DNA of 64,000 nt from Anticarsia gemmatalis (taxonomy: Eukaryota; Arthropoda; Insecta; Lepidoptera; Erebidae): assembly GCF_050436995.1 (NCBI RefSeq), contig NC_134747.1, positions 6,269,501 through 6,333,500 on the forward strand, given 5' to 3'. Positions within the stretch are counted from its first letter, which is position 1. Each line of letters begins with the position of its first letter. The notes beneath the pieces were generated by a model, which was not told where the DNA came from, did not search any database, and saw only the letters and a list, made by a program, of their open reading frames with translations. Both the position numbers and the translations under genes were made by a program. Of this stretch, positions 1-13,500 are shown in pieces.

Positions 1-3000
1 CATCGTAAGTTAATAAACAAATGAATGTAGAAACAACCGCCCGATGATAGGCAGATATCTACGAGGAATTAACATGTGGTTTCAGAAATTAACGACACGC
101 TTAAGCTTAACTTATAAAAACATCAATTGAGCAATTTAATAGTTGCGAAATTATGCGTGTTAATATTCTTTAAATCGGCGCTCTGCCGATATTTAATTAG
201 TTTTTTGACACACATTTGAAATAATTTTAATCGGATTAACTTTAACCACCATTTTCTAAACCTATCGAGTGAAGTTATTAAATAGAAAAAGGTTTTAATT
301 CTTACAAGAAGATCTGTATAGTTGTTGCAAAAAAAGTTTATATCAAAGACAATGTTATGCGACGACAATAACTGTTATAAGACAAAAGCTCGTAAAGTTG
401 ATGTCTCGCCACGGTCTGGTGGTGTTGGCTATCAATCAGTAGGGACAGTGAGGCTGCTAGCGGCGCCGTGTCCGCCTACTGCGCTCACTACGTCTGGACG
501 CTGAACTCCACCCGTGTGTATCGCCTCCCGGCAACACACATTGTTCTTAAGCTTTCTTTTCTTAATTTTACTCAGAGCGCAAGTACCTACCAGCTTTCAA
601 TTGTGCACGAGTGAACTATGGGAACGACTCATTTTGCTGATTTCACGCCCATATTATTATGTAGGTACTTGATTTATGACCTACAGTATATTTAGCGATA
701 TAATTCACCTTGGGTTTCTATTTCTTCAGCTACATTACGTTCATTTTGATAAACGAATTCATTTATCGACCTCATCTTGGAGAATAATTTATTACGTCCT
801 GTTATATTTTATGTTCTATTGTACCAGATGTATGGGAGTCGTGACGTCCGATTTATAAAATAATAACCATGTGACATAAAGTAGATACGTTAATTAAATA
901 ATAATTTATTATGTTGATATTTGCAGTTCGGCACGCGACACACTAACCTACATATCTGTTGGTAATCACGCGTGTCAAACACAATTGTTCGCGTGCGTAA
1001 ACATAAGCAGATATGGATTCTCTTGTCTCAGCTATTCGTTTACAATTACAAGTCGTCTCGCAACAGTTCATTTGCAACTAATACTTACTACACGCCTTGC
1101 AATCCCACGTACACATCGACTACATCCGCTATGCTCGTCTCACAAATATTGTTTGAAACGTTAGTTGGGTTTCCGTCTGTTCATAATGTTACCTAAATGC
1201 TGCCTTGAGACAACGAAGAAGACGTATATAACGCATTTATTGCCATTCAGGTCAAAAGCGATTTAGAGCTGTTAAGAGGTATTATTTTAGTGATACAATG
1301 TAGGTAAGCCGACAGTTGCGGTGCGGTGCGGCGGACAACTCGTGATGGAGTCGTTAGCGCAGTAACTGGAGCACCGAATGGCACCGCGAGGATAATGCAC
1401 AAACTAGATCTGCGTCGTCTGCGTAAGTGCCTGACTTTTGTGCTCTGTTTCCCCGCCACAATCACCTACTGTACACACAATACACACATCCCACAGCATG
1501 GAACATGAGAAACTGTAACGAAATACTGAAATCCTTGAGTAGAAAACTATATTTTGAGTTCGCTCACTCAAAATAATGCACCGCGATCTTTAGTCTGAAC
1601 ATGTTATTCACACCTCATACTGATACCGCTTGGACGGTTTGGAATCCTGCCCGTACCTAACTACGAAGTGTCTAGTTATAACAACTTAGTACATCCTCTA
1701 TTGTAAAAATGTTTTATGCGACAATGTTTTCTGAATCCATATTTGGAGACCAATGAAACTTACTGAGTAACCAGTAAAGAAACTGGGTTTTTCTATTATC
1801 TTTTCTCTCGTATGCCTACAAGTATCGTACACATACGTGCAGAGATATTTGCTAAGCGCTTGTTGAATGTGTAGCGCTATGTGTAACAGAAATCTGAACG
1901 CATATACATGCAGAATACTGATACAGGTTGTTATGTCCATGTTAAATGCATGTTGACTTCTCCTACTTTCGCTATCGATATTTGTTGTATATTTGTTACA
2001 TATGTTATATCATTTTATTTAAAAGCACAAGAGCGAAAAGTACATATTCCGATGCAAATCTTTATCATTTATAATACTTATTATGGAACGGGGTCATCGA
2101 GTAGGCAGTAGTTTATAATATTAGGTATAATTCATATCAAGCTATTAGAACATTTAACTTCAAGCTGAAGTGTAACATTGCGGTATCATGTTATTTGCTA
2201 AACTGTAATTATTACTTAACTTCCCTTCTAGAGCTCGATAAATATTAACAAGCACCTTAAATTTTGCTATTTGCAATTAATACCAGTAGGAACCTCAGGG
2301 CAAATTATAGTAATTAGAATTATGCGGTAGACTAACATTCCTAGTAGTACAGGCATACCGTGTGGTTGCTAATTTAGTAATGGTTCAATTTGTTCACATG
2401 ATAGAGCTACAAACAAAGAAAATATAAAGTACCTAGCTATCATAACCGGGCCATTATCCTACCGGGTCGCAGCGAGGCCCGCGACCTTGCCCCATATTCT
2501 GCACACCTAGAATTAGGTCGCGATAAAATCACCTGCATGCGCTCTATACACATAATTATTGATACGATAAATCGCATCAATAATTACTCTGTCATTTCGT
2601 CCTTGATCTATTTATTTTGGCGCATCATAACTCGATCAGCGATAACTCTATACAACGCGATATAGCCCTTGTAAAAAACGAGCTCTACGTAACTAAAAAT
2701 ATGAACACTTTGGCGCCCATATTTCTCGACTGTTCATGATGTAGAGCTTCATAAATTTCCGTCAAACTATCTCTCATTAATATAGCAATAGGTAGCTTGT
2801 ACTTTTAATATGCACAATTTCCACAAGATCCATCACGGGCTGGCAGAAACCAAAAGAGCTTTCGATATTCTCTTGAGGCTGGTAAAAGAAACTTGTAAAA
2901 AACCTGTTCTATCCCATATCGTCAACTATAAATTACGACGAACATTTTTATAGTGGGTAAGAAAATAGTCTTATGACATCTTTTGAAATACAACTACACG

Positions 3001-4444
3001 GACAGACAATAAAAGAGCGTTTGATTAATCATGAAGTCTGCAAGTGTTCTCTTCACTGACAATTTAATAAATAATTCCACCATTGTTCCCGTAAAATAAA
3101 ACAAATTTGCAACTGTCTGATAAAATAGAAACATAACTACGGAACGGAATATTAATGTGTTTACGTTACGCATGTTATAGAAACTATTATATAATTTTCA
3201 ATAGCCTTTACGTGCTGATTTAAGTTTAGTTTCTTCATCATTTAAACGTATGCAACTGTCGTTTTGTTTACAATCAAGTATAGAAATTATTTATTAAATG
3301 AAAACAATGCAACTTAATCACATCTAGTTACTTAATGCTTGTTTTGTAAGCGTGTGGTAGGTGCGGTACTATACGGATGTTTATATTTTTTTATACCTGT
3401 AGCTTATTCGGGTGTAACTTCATTGTGTTGGTGAATTCTTTTGTTGTATAAACTAGTTTTATTCTTAAAAAATCTTATAATTAGTATGAATTACAAACCA
3501 CGGAACTCTGTAATAAATTAAGTTGGTTTCTTTTTGTTTGTCGGCTAAAATAGAAACTATGAGACTACTGATGAAAAAAGGCCTGATATATTAATTTTTT
3601 AAGGCGCTAAAGGCGCGATGTACTGTAGGCGTGCTTAATTTATTTCATATTACCAAGTTTGTTACATTATGAATCACAGACCATTTTATTATAGCTTCGC
3701 AAGTTATTATTTTATTATAACATCAAACTAACCCGCAACATGAGTCAATTTCTATAATAACGAGGATAAGTATGAAATAAACCAAGTTATTGATTTATGA
3801 AATACTTTCCACAACTTTTCTAATAAACACTGATCTGACGACATATTATGAAAACATTCTCATCACCGTATTTCCGCATTTCTCTACAATTCATTAGAAA
3901 TTATCGACACCAATGTCAGACGAAGTATCGTCGATAAATAAATTAACTGAAGATTAATGATTTATCTTACAACACGGGAAATGTTCAAACGAATGACAAT
4001 AACAAATTACCTTTAACACGTTACTTGAATATTAATCAGTAAGCACCTAGACATACATAGAATTGAAAAATAAAAAATAGATATCCACTATAACGACATC
4101 GTCATATTAATCTATCATGTGGGCAGCAGAGCCAATGATTCATATCAGTTTTACTATATCTGTGACTATCTTGTAAAATTAGCAAAATGTGAGACTCTTC
4201 TATTAATAGACATGTTCCAGTGTTCTGGAGTCATTGGTAGTCGCAAGAGTATTTGCTCTTCAAAAAATCTGAGACCTGGCCAATTTTATATCATGTTTAA
4301 ATTATCGTGTCGGTAACGAGTAACGTATCTTTAGTAAGAGTTGGGTATATAGATTATTTGCTTTTGTGTAGTAATTATTATACTATAATTGATTAATTAA
4401 TAAAGATTATAAAAAGGCATTTATATTTAAATTTTGCAACTTAC
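1..4444. other. Non-coding stretch left of the kinase-like exon
   Basis: No conserved coding segment, RNA gene or complete mobile element was recognised on either strand. The short open frames here lack splice context and recognisable domains and look like chance. The exon at 4445-4622 on the minus strand ends in a 5' splice site, so its downstream exons lie in this direction. None was found, so this stretch is best read as intron of that gene. Confidence 0.5.
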
Positions 4445-4622
4445 CAATAGTTTTCAATATCTGAAGGTCTTCAAGTTCGTACTCTTTCTCCTCCTCGGTA
4501 TACTCTGACTCGGTGGTGGTAGAGTCCTGCTCCTCCGTGGACGACGCCACTGACAAGGACCGCACGTCCGAGCTCAGCTCTGAGCTGCAGTCTCTCACCA
4601 TTTTTGCACTGGCCATCATCAT
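4445..4622 (-). CDS. First coding exon of a probable AGC-type protein kinase (partial gene, runs off left edge)
   Basis: The exon starts with three consecutive Met codons at 4622 and encodes 59 residues before a clean 5' splice site (G|GTAAGT) in phase 1. The N-terminal part is rich in Ser, Thr and Glu. The end reads YELEDLQILKTIG, with the splice falling inside the last Gly codon. In AGC kinases of the PKA/PRKX type a stretch like this sits just before the Gly-rich ATP loop (GTGTFGRV-like), which would be encoded by the next exon, outside the window. The kinase assignment is inference from about 13 residues. No downstream exon is visible between 1 and 4444. The GC-rich patch at 4840-5000 upstream could be its promoter or 5' UTR. 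Confidence 0.4.
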
Positions 4623-7600
4623 TTTAATAAGTCAAAAGTCACAATTAAATACCACGATCAAAACCTAAACTAAGTGCTACTCAGTTCATATTTTGGTTTT
4701 CCGAAGAAAGTAAACACCGCAAACTTTGTAAAATTGTTTTTAAATGTGTATTTATACTATCAATTTCACGGAATAAAGCGGTTATTATTGAATGTGTGAA
4801 TAGTAGTATGTGAAAGAATATTTAATTTAATTTGTGTTATCGTGAAGATTCGCGCGATACTGTGGACGGTCGTGGAGGCGTTCCGTACACGCAGCGGCTT
4901 GTGTCTCACTGGCGGGCCCGCTCGCCTGGCCGCTTCGCTCACGCCACCGCACAGAGCGAGACGCGACTCGAGACGACCGCGATAAAATAAACGCTGACAA
5001 ACTCTTGTTTCTGCAATATTGCTGACAAAATCGACGACGCTTTTTGTGTCCAGTGGCATTTTAAATTATTGAGCAGCATCATGCCCACAAATAATAAGAA
5101 TCCTTGAATATAAATAACATGATATTGTCTAAGTATATTCCTTTCATCTACGACACCGTAAATAACTTCACATTTCTCTTTATTTCTTTGTAAATAACCA
5201 ATTGTAAAGGCGCTTTGTTACAATCCTGGCACTCTACATAATATGCAGAACGTGCACGAGCAGAGGTTTTGTCCTTGCTGAATGCGAGATTCAGACAACG
5301 CGAACGCGTCTTCCTATAAATTTATTTGTAATTAAGTGAAATGTTCAAAGAACGCAATGCTACGGACTGTATCCCAATAAATAAAAACAATACGTTAAAA
5401 CATTAATGTGATTTTTAAAATAAATTTCAGCCGTCGTAAATATTATAGGTATTATCTTTACCTAGTAATCAAAATAAATAAAAGAGGTGTAGGTAATCTG
5501 TAACACTAAAGACCAGTTTCACAGTTTATAGATAATATAGATCTGTTAGGTCATTTTTTTTTTCATACACTTGCTGACACCCTATGGTTGCCTAATTATG
5601 CTTGCTTAATTTCTATTATTGTTTATTAAACTCGTCCTGAGTAACCAAGGACTTAAAAAGAGATGGTTTTCATAAGGTAGCGGTGTACCTATGTTTTGCA
5701 ATGGTCATATTAACTAAGGTGGTCACGGTGTCGCTACTCCAAGAGATCGTTGCATTAGTAATGAGTTTGTTTTTTTCCGCTATACAAATATTCCCGTAAT
5801 CTGCCTGTTATTTAAAGTCGACTAATTTAATACATTTTTCTAGTTAAAAATCTATCAAAATCGGTGAGATTCTTGCATAGTTTGATTGCTTTTTCCGAAG
5901 TATTTTATCTACCGCAATCTAAGAGAACCTTGTGACGTCTATAAAATATCCGTGAAAAAAAATCCGGTTTCACATACAGCACTTCTGAAAATTATTGGTT
6001 GTCTTATCAGGCAGAACTTTGACAGCTGCTGTTTTCATACATTATTTGCCGTCACTTTGTCTATTGGATAGGTTTTCCGACACTTATTTATAAACCGTGA
6101 AACTTGGAATAAATTTACACTAATATTATAAAGCTGAAGAGTTCGTTTGTTTGTTTGTACGCGCTAATCTCAGGAACTACTGGTCCGATTTGAAAAATTC
6201 TTTCAGTGTTAGATAGTCCATTTATCGAGGAAGGCTATAGGCTATATATCATCACTCTACAACCAATAGGAGCAGAGTACCAGGTAAAAAATGTTCGAAA
6301 AACGGGAAAAATTATGACCCATTCTCGCTTAAGTGACGCAAGCGAAGTTGCGCGGGTCAGCTAGTATACAAATATTTTTTAATTGAAATCATTGCGATTG
6401 ATGTGTCACTCTATACATTCTCATCTCTGAGTAATACACAGATATGCCTATTTTATCAATATCTTGGACAAACAACACCCATCTACGTAAAGATCAGATT
6501 AGATTGACAACGTTGCTGTAAGAAAAAGGCCGATAAGAATGCAATGGCACTACGAATACATTTGACCCTTAAGGAGGACATACGAGACAAGGAAATAAAA
6601 CATTTCAAGTACACTAAAGTACGATTTTCATATCATATCACCGCGCTTTTATACCCGAAGATGTAGCAGAGATGTATAAAACACACCCGCGTTGGCCCAT
6701 TTACAATGTTAGTCCCAAATAATGGGGGGCGAGTCTATAACGGGCACGTAATAATAGCCAGATAACTAAGCCCGAATCGGGAATTGACCCCGAGACCTCG
6801 TGAGCAGTTGTACTAATATCCATAAAAATAGTTCTAACTAGATCCTCGGCGGAAATTTCTGTTCTCCAATCCACTTTTACTTCGTTCGTTAATTAGCATC
6901 GATCGAATTAATCATCGTCATATTCACTCGATTATTAATTAGGTTCTTAATAATTACCAGTGCAAACATATATCAATAAATTGGCCAACAGTCCTCTACT
7001 ATAAAATAGATAAATCGAATTTCATGTTTTCCCGTAAATAACCCAAAAATATAGACTGCATTCCGATATTTATTTACCAAAATAAAAATGCTTAAATCAC
7101 TGCCCGTCTCAGTACACGAACATAGTTTTTCATCGAATTGTATGCACTGCTAAGTACTGAATTTTAATTGGACAAAGATCTAATACCCAGAAAAAATTCT
7201 AATTAAAAATTCGAAAATAATACGAAGTACGAGTACAGGGTATTTAACTTTATGCGAGAACGTGTGTAGTGGAATTTTAACATTTAACTGAATTTTTCAG
7301 CCATTCATACTTTATTTATTAGCTTATCCAACACTTATTCGCAAGCTGTGAATCTGAACTTTATTATTCTTTCAAATACCACAAATTAAAGTACTAGTAG
7401 CGTGGTAGCTTACTCAAGACACAATTGTTTATCTAAAGTTGTGATTCAGTTACTTGGAATTTGCATGCGGTATAAAAACTACTCATGAATTTGGCATCTC
7501 CATATAAATAAAGGTCTAGGTCGATTGGTAATGAATCATACCGTAGCTTAGGATACTAAATACTCGTAGCATTAGAAGCTCACTAGACGGTAGCCAGGTA

Positions 7601-10585
7601 AATTCATGTATAAAAGACGACTTGGGAAAATTACAACATTTTAATATTTTTTTAGAAGTTTTATTGGTTACGCATTGGATAAGCGTTCAAAGTTAAATGC
7701 TTAGTAAAAAATGAATTGCAATGCTTTTGTATAAAAATTATACAGGTAAATTTAGCAATCGTTACATGCCCGTGCGGGCAAAAATTAAACAACACTATAA
7801 TTAGTTTAAAAGGTTTATTGCAAGTAAGCATAATTATAACAAAAACAAGATATACAAGGTAGTTAAATAATAATATCACTGTAGACTCCGATATATAAGT
7901 TACTGGTACCTACGAATAAATAAACTACAACTAGCTAAAATACACTGTCATTTTTACACAAGTAAATAAAATTACAATTAACTTAATGTTATATATTAAC
8001 GTTTTATATGGCGAATTCAAAAGATATACATAGAAGGATGCCAAACAAGGTAACAGTGGCAAGAAGTAATATTTGAAACTTGATATTTAAACACTTAAAA
8101 TAACTAATATTATTAATCCTGACTCAAGTTTAAAGAAACTAAGAACTGATATACAATTTGCGTTTAAGATCGCAATAAAATAGTATGTACAAGTAAGTAG
8201 AAGTGGTTCACTGAACGCGGAAGACGAGTTCACATGATTTTGTGATACAGCGAGCTTTACCTAAGTATGTAAAATATATTACAAATACTTAAGTCATTGT
8301 GACTTATAGATACACTCCTCGTACACGCGTAAAACCACTCCTTCAAGAAGCCTCCGACGATAAGTATACAAAACCATTGACCCTTCGACTATTAAAAGAA
8401 GCATTACAAATAAATTCCTTCTGTTAAATCCGTAATCAAATAAAACTGTAATATTTGTGTATGCTAAGTTAAAAAACATATTTATACATTTACATTTCTG
8501 TATTTATAAAACAATATACATAAGTACCCGACGTACAAACTGCGACTTCAAGCTATTACTTTAGCTGTACCATAACCGTAGTTACCTTTAAAATGTGTAT
8601 AATTTGACGCGATATTTATGTTTACTTTATCTTAAACTAAAGTATATACATATTATACAGGACAATAAAAGACTTGACATCACTCAGTAAGTGGGTTTTC
8701 CCGGCTTTTCCACGTATTCCAAAATAAAGTAACATCATGTTTTACACTCAGTTACTGCATCTTTGATGCGCTTACACTCACAGTACGAAATCTATTGGGC
8801 ACCATAGCAATCCATATTATCCTTCTTCATAACCTATAAGTATTTGTAAGACAAAGTCTACATTTTAATGGAAATGTTTTATGCATTTATACCGTTCAAA
8901 GTAACGGACACGTAGTGCGTCCGGCATTGATAAAACTACCCCGCTTGAGTGTGGCGTGTCTGCATGAACACTGGCTGTTAAAATGTATCGAAATAATAGT
9001 TTTTTTCTGTGCTGTTGCTAATCTGCTACTCAGTGTCTATATAGATATGATCGGAATGCTTTTATCTAGATCACAGTAGCCACAATCAAGTTTCTTCGTT
9101 ACTTCCTTATCGATTAATCTATACAATTCACTTTTTTAAACTACTTTCCAAATCTACACACTTTCCTAATTTCCCCTTATTTTGTCGATTACTACTGAAG
9201 TTATAAATTATTCACACAGATAAACAATTTAAGTATTCCAAACCCCGATAAATATTAAATTATGAATCTCTTCCTCGTGTCCTATCTCTGCCAAGTTATT
9301 TAAAACATTAACTTTACCTACATTCTCTTTGTTATTAAAATATATGATAAATATAGTTCAATTGTTTTCAAATTATTATCCTGTATTGTACATACTTCAC
9401 TTACGTATATAAACTTAAAAGCTACAATATAGCGTTTTAAAGAATTTGTCTCAGTCATCAATATCTTCTCTAAGGCTTACCTTCGTACGCTGACGTCGGG
9501 CGCGTACGTTGGTCAAATGTACGTATACGTATATATACGATGTTCTATGTGACACTGCACAAGACATTAACGAGCGGGGCAGTCTGTCTATGAAAAAGGG
9601 AACCGATGGTGTGCTTGACCGAGACGTACGGAACCGATTAAACAGGAAGAAAAGCCTTAAAGCGAAGATAACTTGTCGTATATTTCTAACATGACAAGAC
9701 AAAGGTTCTAAATATTACGTACTTTTATCAATACAATGAAGTCTATTGCAATCATAGCACATCTTCGTAATTGTGACCAATTTATCACGGAAAGCTTTTG
9801 TTAAATTAATTTTGCCAAGTCCCTCATACATTTTTATAAATATCTTTGGCATCTTAATTTTACATATTGTTTGCAAAACATTGTAAATGTTTCTGCATAT
9901 GAAACTTTTAAGGTGGTTTTTCGTGTTACTTATAAGGTAATTAATATCTAATGCAGTACTTGTGATATGGGAATAACATCAAGCCTGCATTTCACTAAGG
10001 GATGTGCGATTAAGTTTCGAGTAATGGACGAAGTTATTACAATTTATTGAGCAGTTACTGATCCTCGGTTTACTCGCTATGACTCACTGTAAACGATCCA
10101 ATAAAACTGCCTTACCTGGAGGTCAAACTCGAACCCTATCACAAAACACTTATTGCACGAGCAACCACTACACCTACAAAGCTAACAGCTTATACATTCT
10201 ATAGCGTCTCCCAAAATCATCATTACATTCTTCAATCAGGCACCAACGAACTTAACCCTTACAAACTACAACGCCTTATAGTTATTCTAGCAAATTACTT
10301 CGAATCTGTTTATGGATATTGTTCTGTATAAAAAGTAAAAATTTCGTTTATCTTTTGTATTAAAAATCACAACTGTCTCTTATACTGAGACGTGTACATA
10401 GCTTTATTAATGGAAGCATATAATATATATACTGATCCAGGATACGCGCTTGACCCGCCTTCAAGCGCCAAGCATTGTTAATTTCAAGGCAAAAGCACTT
10501 CTTACCCCCTTTTTCTCCTGAATTCGACACTGTTCTCTTTCGCTATCTTATAGAATAAACATTTGTTTGTAGTATTGTGTATAGT
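4623..10585. other. Intergenic stretch between the kinase-like exon and the TFIIIC gene
   Basis: A CpG-rich patch at about 4840-5000 stands out from the AT-rich surroundings and lies upstream of the minus-strand kinase-like exon, so it may be its promoter or 5' UTR. At 6118-6367 there is an interspersed repeat (listed separately). Near 5506-5575 there is a fragment resembling the MITE at 34901. Part of 9500-10585 is probably the 3' UTR of the TFIIIC gene, whose stop codon is at 10586-10588. No further gene was recognised. Confidence 0.5.
6118..6367 (-). repeat. Interspersed lepidopteran repeat, 'tagctgacccgcgcaactt' family
   Basis: One end reads ctaatattataaagctgaa and the other reads gcgaagttgcgcgggtcagc. 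The internal block has the phrases 'gaggaaggctataggctat' and 'aggagcagagtaccaggta'. The same ends and internal phrases recur in opposite orientation at 14137-14393 and as decayed copies at 10836-11030 and 23915-24090. No open frame is present. Its class is not clear from sequence alone (Helitron-like or other non-autonomous element). Confidence 0.7.
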
Positions 10586-13500
10586 TCATACATTTATAAT
10601 GAATATGAGGCCAGCGTGCGTGGCCACGGCTAACTTGTGATGATTCCTAGCCGTGGGACAGAACGCGATGGCAGTCACGTCAGACAACGGAAACCGCTCC
10701 GGAAACGTCTCTCGGGGCATCGCCGATAGCTTTTGCTGTGTTGCCTGTAACCAAAATACGAGTTAGGCTACGTTCACACGGAGTCGTGTCACCCTGTTGC
10801 GTCTTACTGTGAACTCAGCGTAACCTCTTGAAGAATCGTACTAATAATATAAAGCTGAAACTTTGTTTATTAGTTTGAGCTAATCTCCAGTAGTAGTTCA
10901 AATTGACATGTTATTTTTGTGTTGTAATTTTTATTGAGGCAGGCTATAAGCTCATGAAGCTTTGACGAATAGGAGTGGAGATGAAAACTAAAGTTTACGC
11001 GTACGACTCCTCGGGCAGTCGCTAGCCATCTAGTCAATCACGAAGTCATTAGCAAATATTGTGTATATATTTTATCGTCACGAACTTAATATTAAAATAT
11101 GATTTTTAATAAACAACTGTTGAATTGTAAAATAACTCACCTTATCTCTAGCTATGATAGGCTTGAACTCAATGCCGTACTTCTCAACAGCGTCCGTGTA
11201 CGTCAGCGGTTCCTTAATCATGGACAATTCGTCGTTCTTTCGCTTCCTTTTCTTTCCAAATGGAATCATCTGTATGGTCGCTATAACCTAAAGACAAAAA
11301 AAAAACATTTTAGTCGCGAGTCGGTAAATGTGGTTCGAAAATCAAGCATTCGTAATTTAGTGTGAGGCGTAGTTGAATCAAAATTAATGTTGTATACTTT
11401 GATGTTTTGAAAAAGGGGAGGGTAATAATATTACGCGTTACCCAACGTAGAGAGGAATAGTATAATTGCGTGCAGAACGCACGCAATTATACTATTTTTT
11501 TTTTCAAAATACACGAAATAATTCAAATAAATATAGTAAATATTTATATATATATATATATATATAGTGTGTGTGTGTGTGTGCGTGTACCTGTCGGTGC
11601 AGGTCGGTGTAGGCGGGGTGCGTGCGCTTGAGGCGCAGCAGCGGCGCGGCGGCGCCCACGACGCGGCCGCACCACGCGCAGCCGCCCGCCGACCGCATGC
11701 CGCCCACGCGCCGCCCCGCGCCGCGCCACTCCAGCTCGTTCATATATATATATATAGTGTGTGTGTGTGCGTGTACCTGTCGGTGCAGGTCGGTGTAGGC
11801 GGGGTGCGTGCGCTTGAGGCGCAGCAGCGGCGCGGCGGCGCCCACGACGCGGCCGCACCACGCGCAGCCGCCCGCCGACCGCATGCCGCCCACGCGCCGC
11901 CCCGCGCCGCGCCACTCCAGCTCGTTCATATATATATATATAGTGTGTGTGTGTGCGTGTACCTGTCGGTGCAGGTCGGTGTAGGCGGGGTGCGTGCGCT
12001 TGAGGCGCAGCAGCGGCGCGGCGGCGCCCACGACGCGGCCGCACCACGCGCAGCCGCCCGCCGACCGCATGCCGCCCACGCGCCGCCCCGCGCCGCGCCA
12101 CTCCAGCTCGTTCATATATATATATATAGTGTGTGTGTGTGCGTGTACCTGTCGGTGCAGGTCGGTGTAGGCGGGGTGCGTGCGCTTGAGGCGCAGCAGC
12201 GGCGCGGCGGCGCCCACGACGCGGCCGCACCACGCGCAGCCGCCCGCCGACCGCATGCCGCCCACGCGCCGCCCCGCGCCGCGCCACTCCAGCTCGTTCA
12301 TATATATATATATAGTGTGTGTGTGTGCGTGTACCTGTCGGTGCAGGTCGGTGTAGGCGGGGTGCGTGCGCTTGAGGCGCAGCAGCGGCGCGGCGGCGCC
12401 CACGACGCGGCCGCACCACGCGCAGCCGCCCGCCGACCGCATGCCGCCCACGCGCCGCCCCGCGCCGCGCCACTCCAGCTCGTTCATATATATATATATA
12501 GTGTGTGTGTGTGCGTGTACCTGTCGGTGCAGGTCGGTGTAGGCGGGGTGCGTGCGCTTGAGGCGCAGCAGCGGCGCGGCGGCGCCCACGACGCGGCCGC
12601 ACCACGCGCAGCCGCCCGCCGACCGCATGCCGCCCACGCGCCGCCCCGCGCCGCGCCACTCCAGCTCGTTCATATATATATATATAGTGTGTGTGTGTGC
12701 GTGTACCTGTCGGTGCAGGTCGGTGTAGGCGGGGTGCGTGCGCTTGAGGCGCAGCAGCGGCGCGGCGGCGCCCACGACGCGGCCGCACCACGCGCAGCCG
12801 CCCGCCGACCGCATGCCGCCCACGCGCCGCCCCGCGCCGCGCCACTCCAGCTCGTTCATATATATATATATAGTGTGTGTGTGTGCGTGTACCTGTCGGT
12901 GCAGGTCGGTGTAGGCGGGGTGCGTGCGCTTGAGGCGCAGCAGCGGCGCGGCGGCGCCCACGACGCGGCCGCACCACGCGCAGCCGCCCGCCGACCGCAT
13001 GCCGCCCACGCGCCGCCCCGCGCCGCGCCACTCCAGCTCGTTTACTGCCTGCGACACTGATCATACGCAGATACAACAGTTACTTTTTTGAATTTTAGCC
13101 GGTATATTGCAAATGTTAAAGTATATTTCTTACACCAGTGTGCTTGAGTGAAATTATGTTCGATTTCAAGACCTTTCTCGAGTACTGTTTCGCTTTACCA
13201 TATAAAACTGACGACAACACGATCACAGTGAGCAGGGACGCAATTCTATACAGACGGTACTATAAAGTATCGAGAGTTTGAAGTTTAAAATATACAAAAA
13301 AAATGTTTGTACGACATCTCCGCCTAAAGCGGTCATCACATTGTCGACAATCGATAATGGGAGAGCACGTAGTCACGACACATACCGAGGTTGTCGTCGC
13401 CGGCCAGCAGTGCAGCGGGCCAGTGCGGCGGGAACAGCACGCGTGCGGCCGCGGCATGCGCCTGCAGCGCGGGGCGGCCCGCCGAGCCCGGGCCCACGCC

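Noticed and set aside
4766..5059. 97-codon minus-strand frame in a GC-rich patch
   Set aside because: No family resemblance. It is more likely promoter or 5' UTR sequence of the kinase-like gene.
11567..13060. Long open frame (497 codons) on the plus strand across the tandem array, and a second long minus-strand frame
   Set aside because: The 186-bp unit is a multiple of three and stop-poor, so several frames stay open. Only the minus-strand frame reading NELEWRGAG joins phase-correctly to the flanking exons of the TFIIIC gene.
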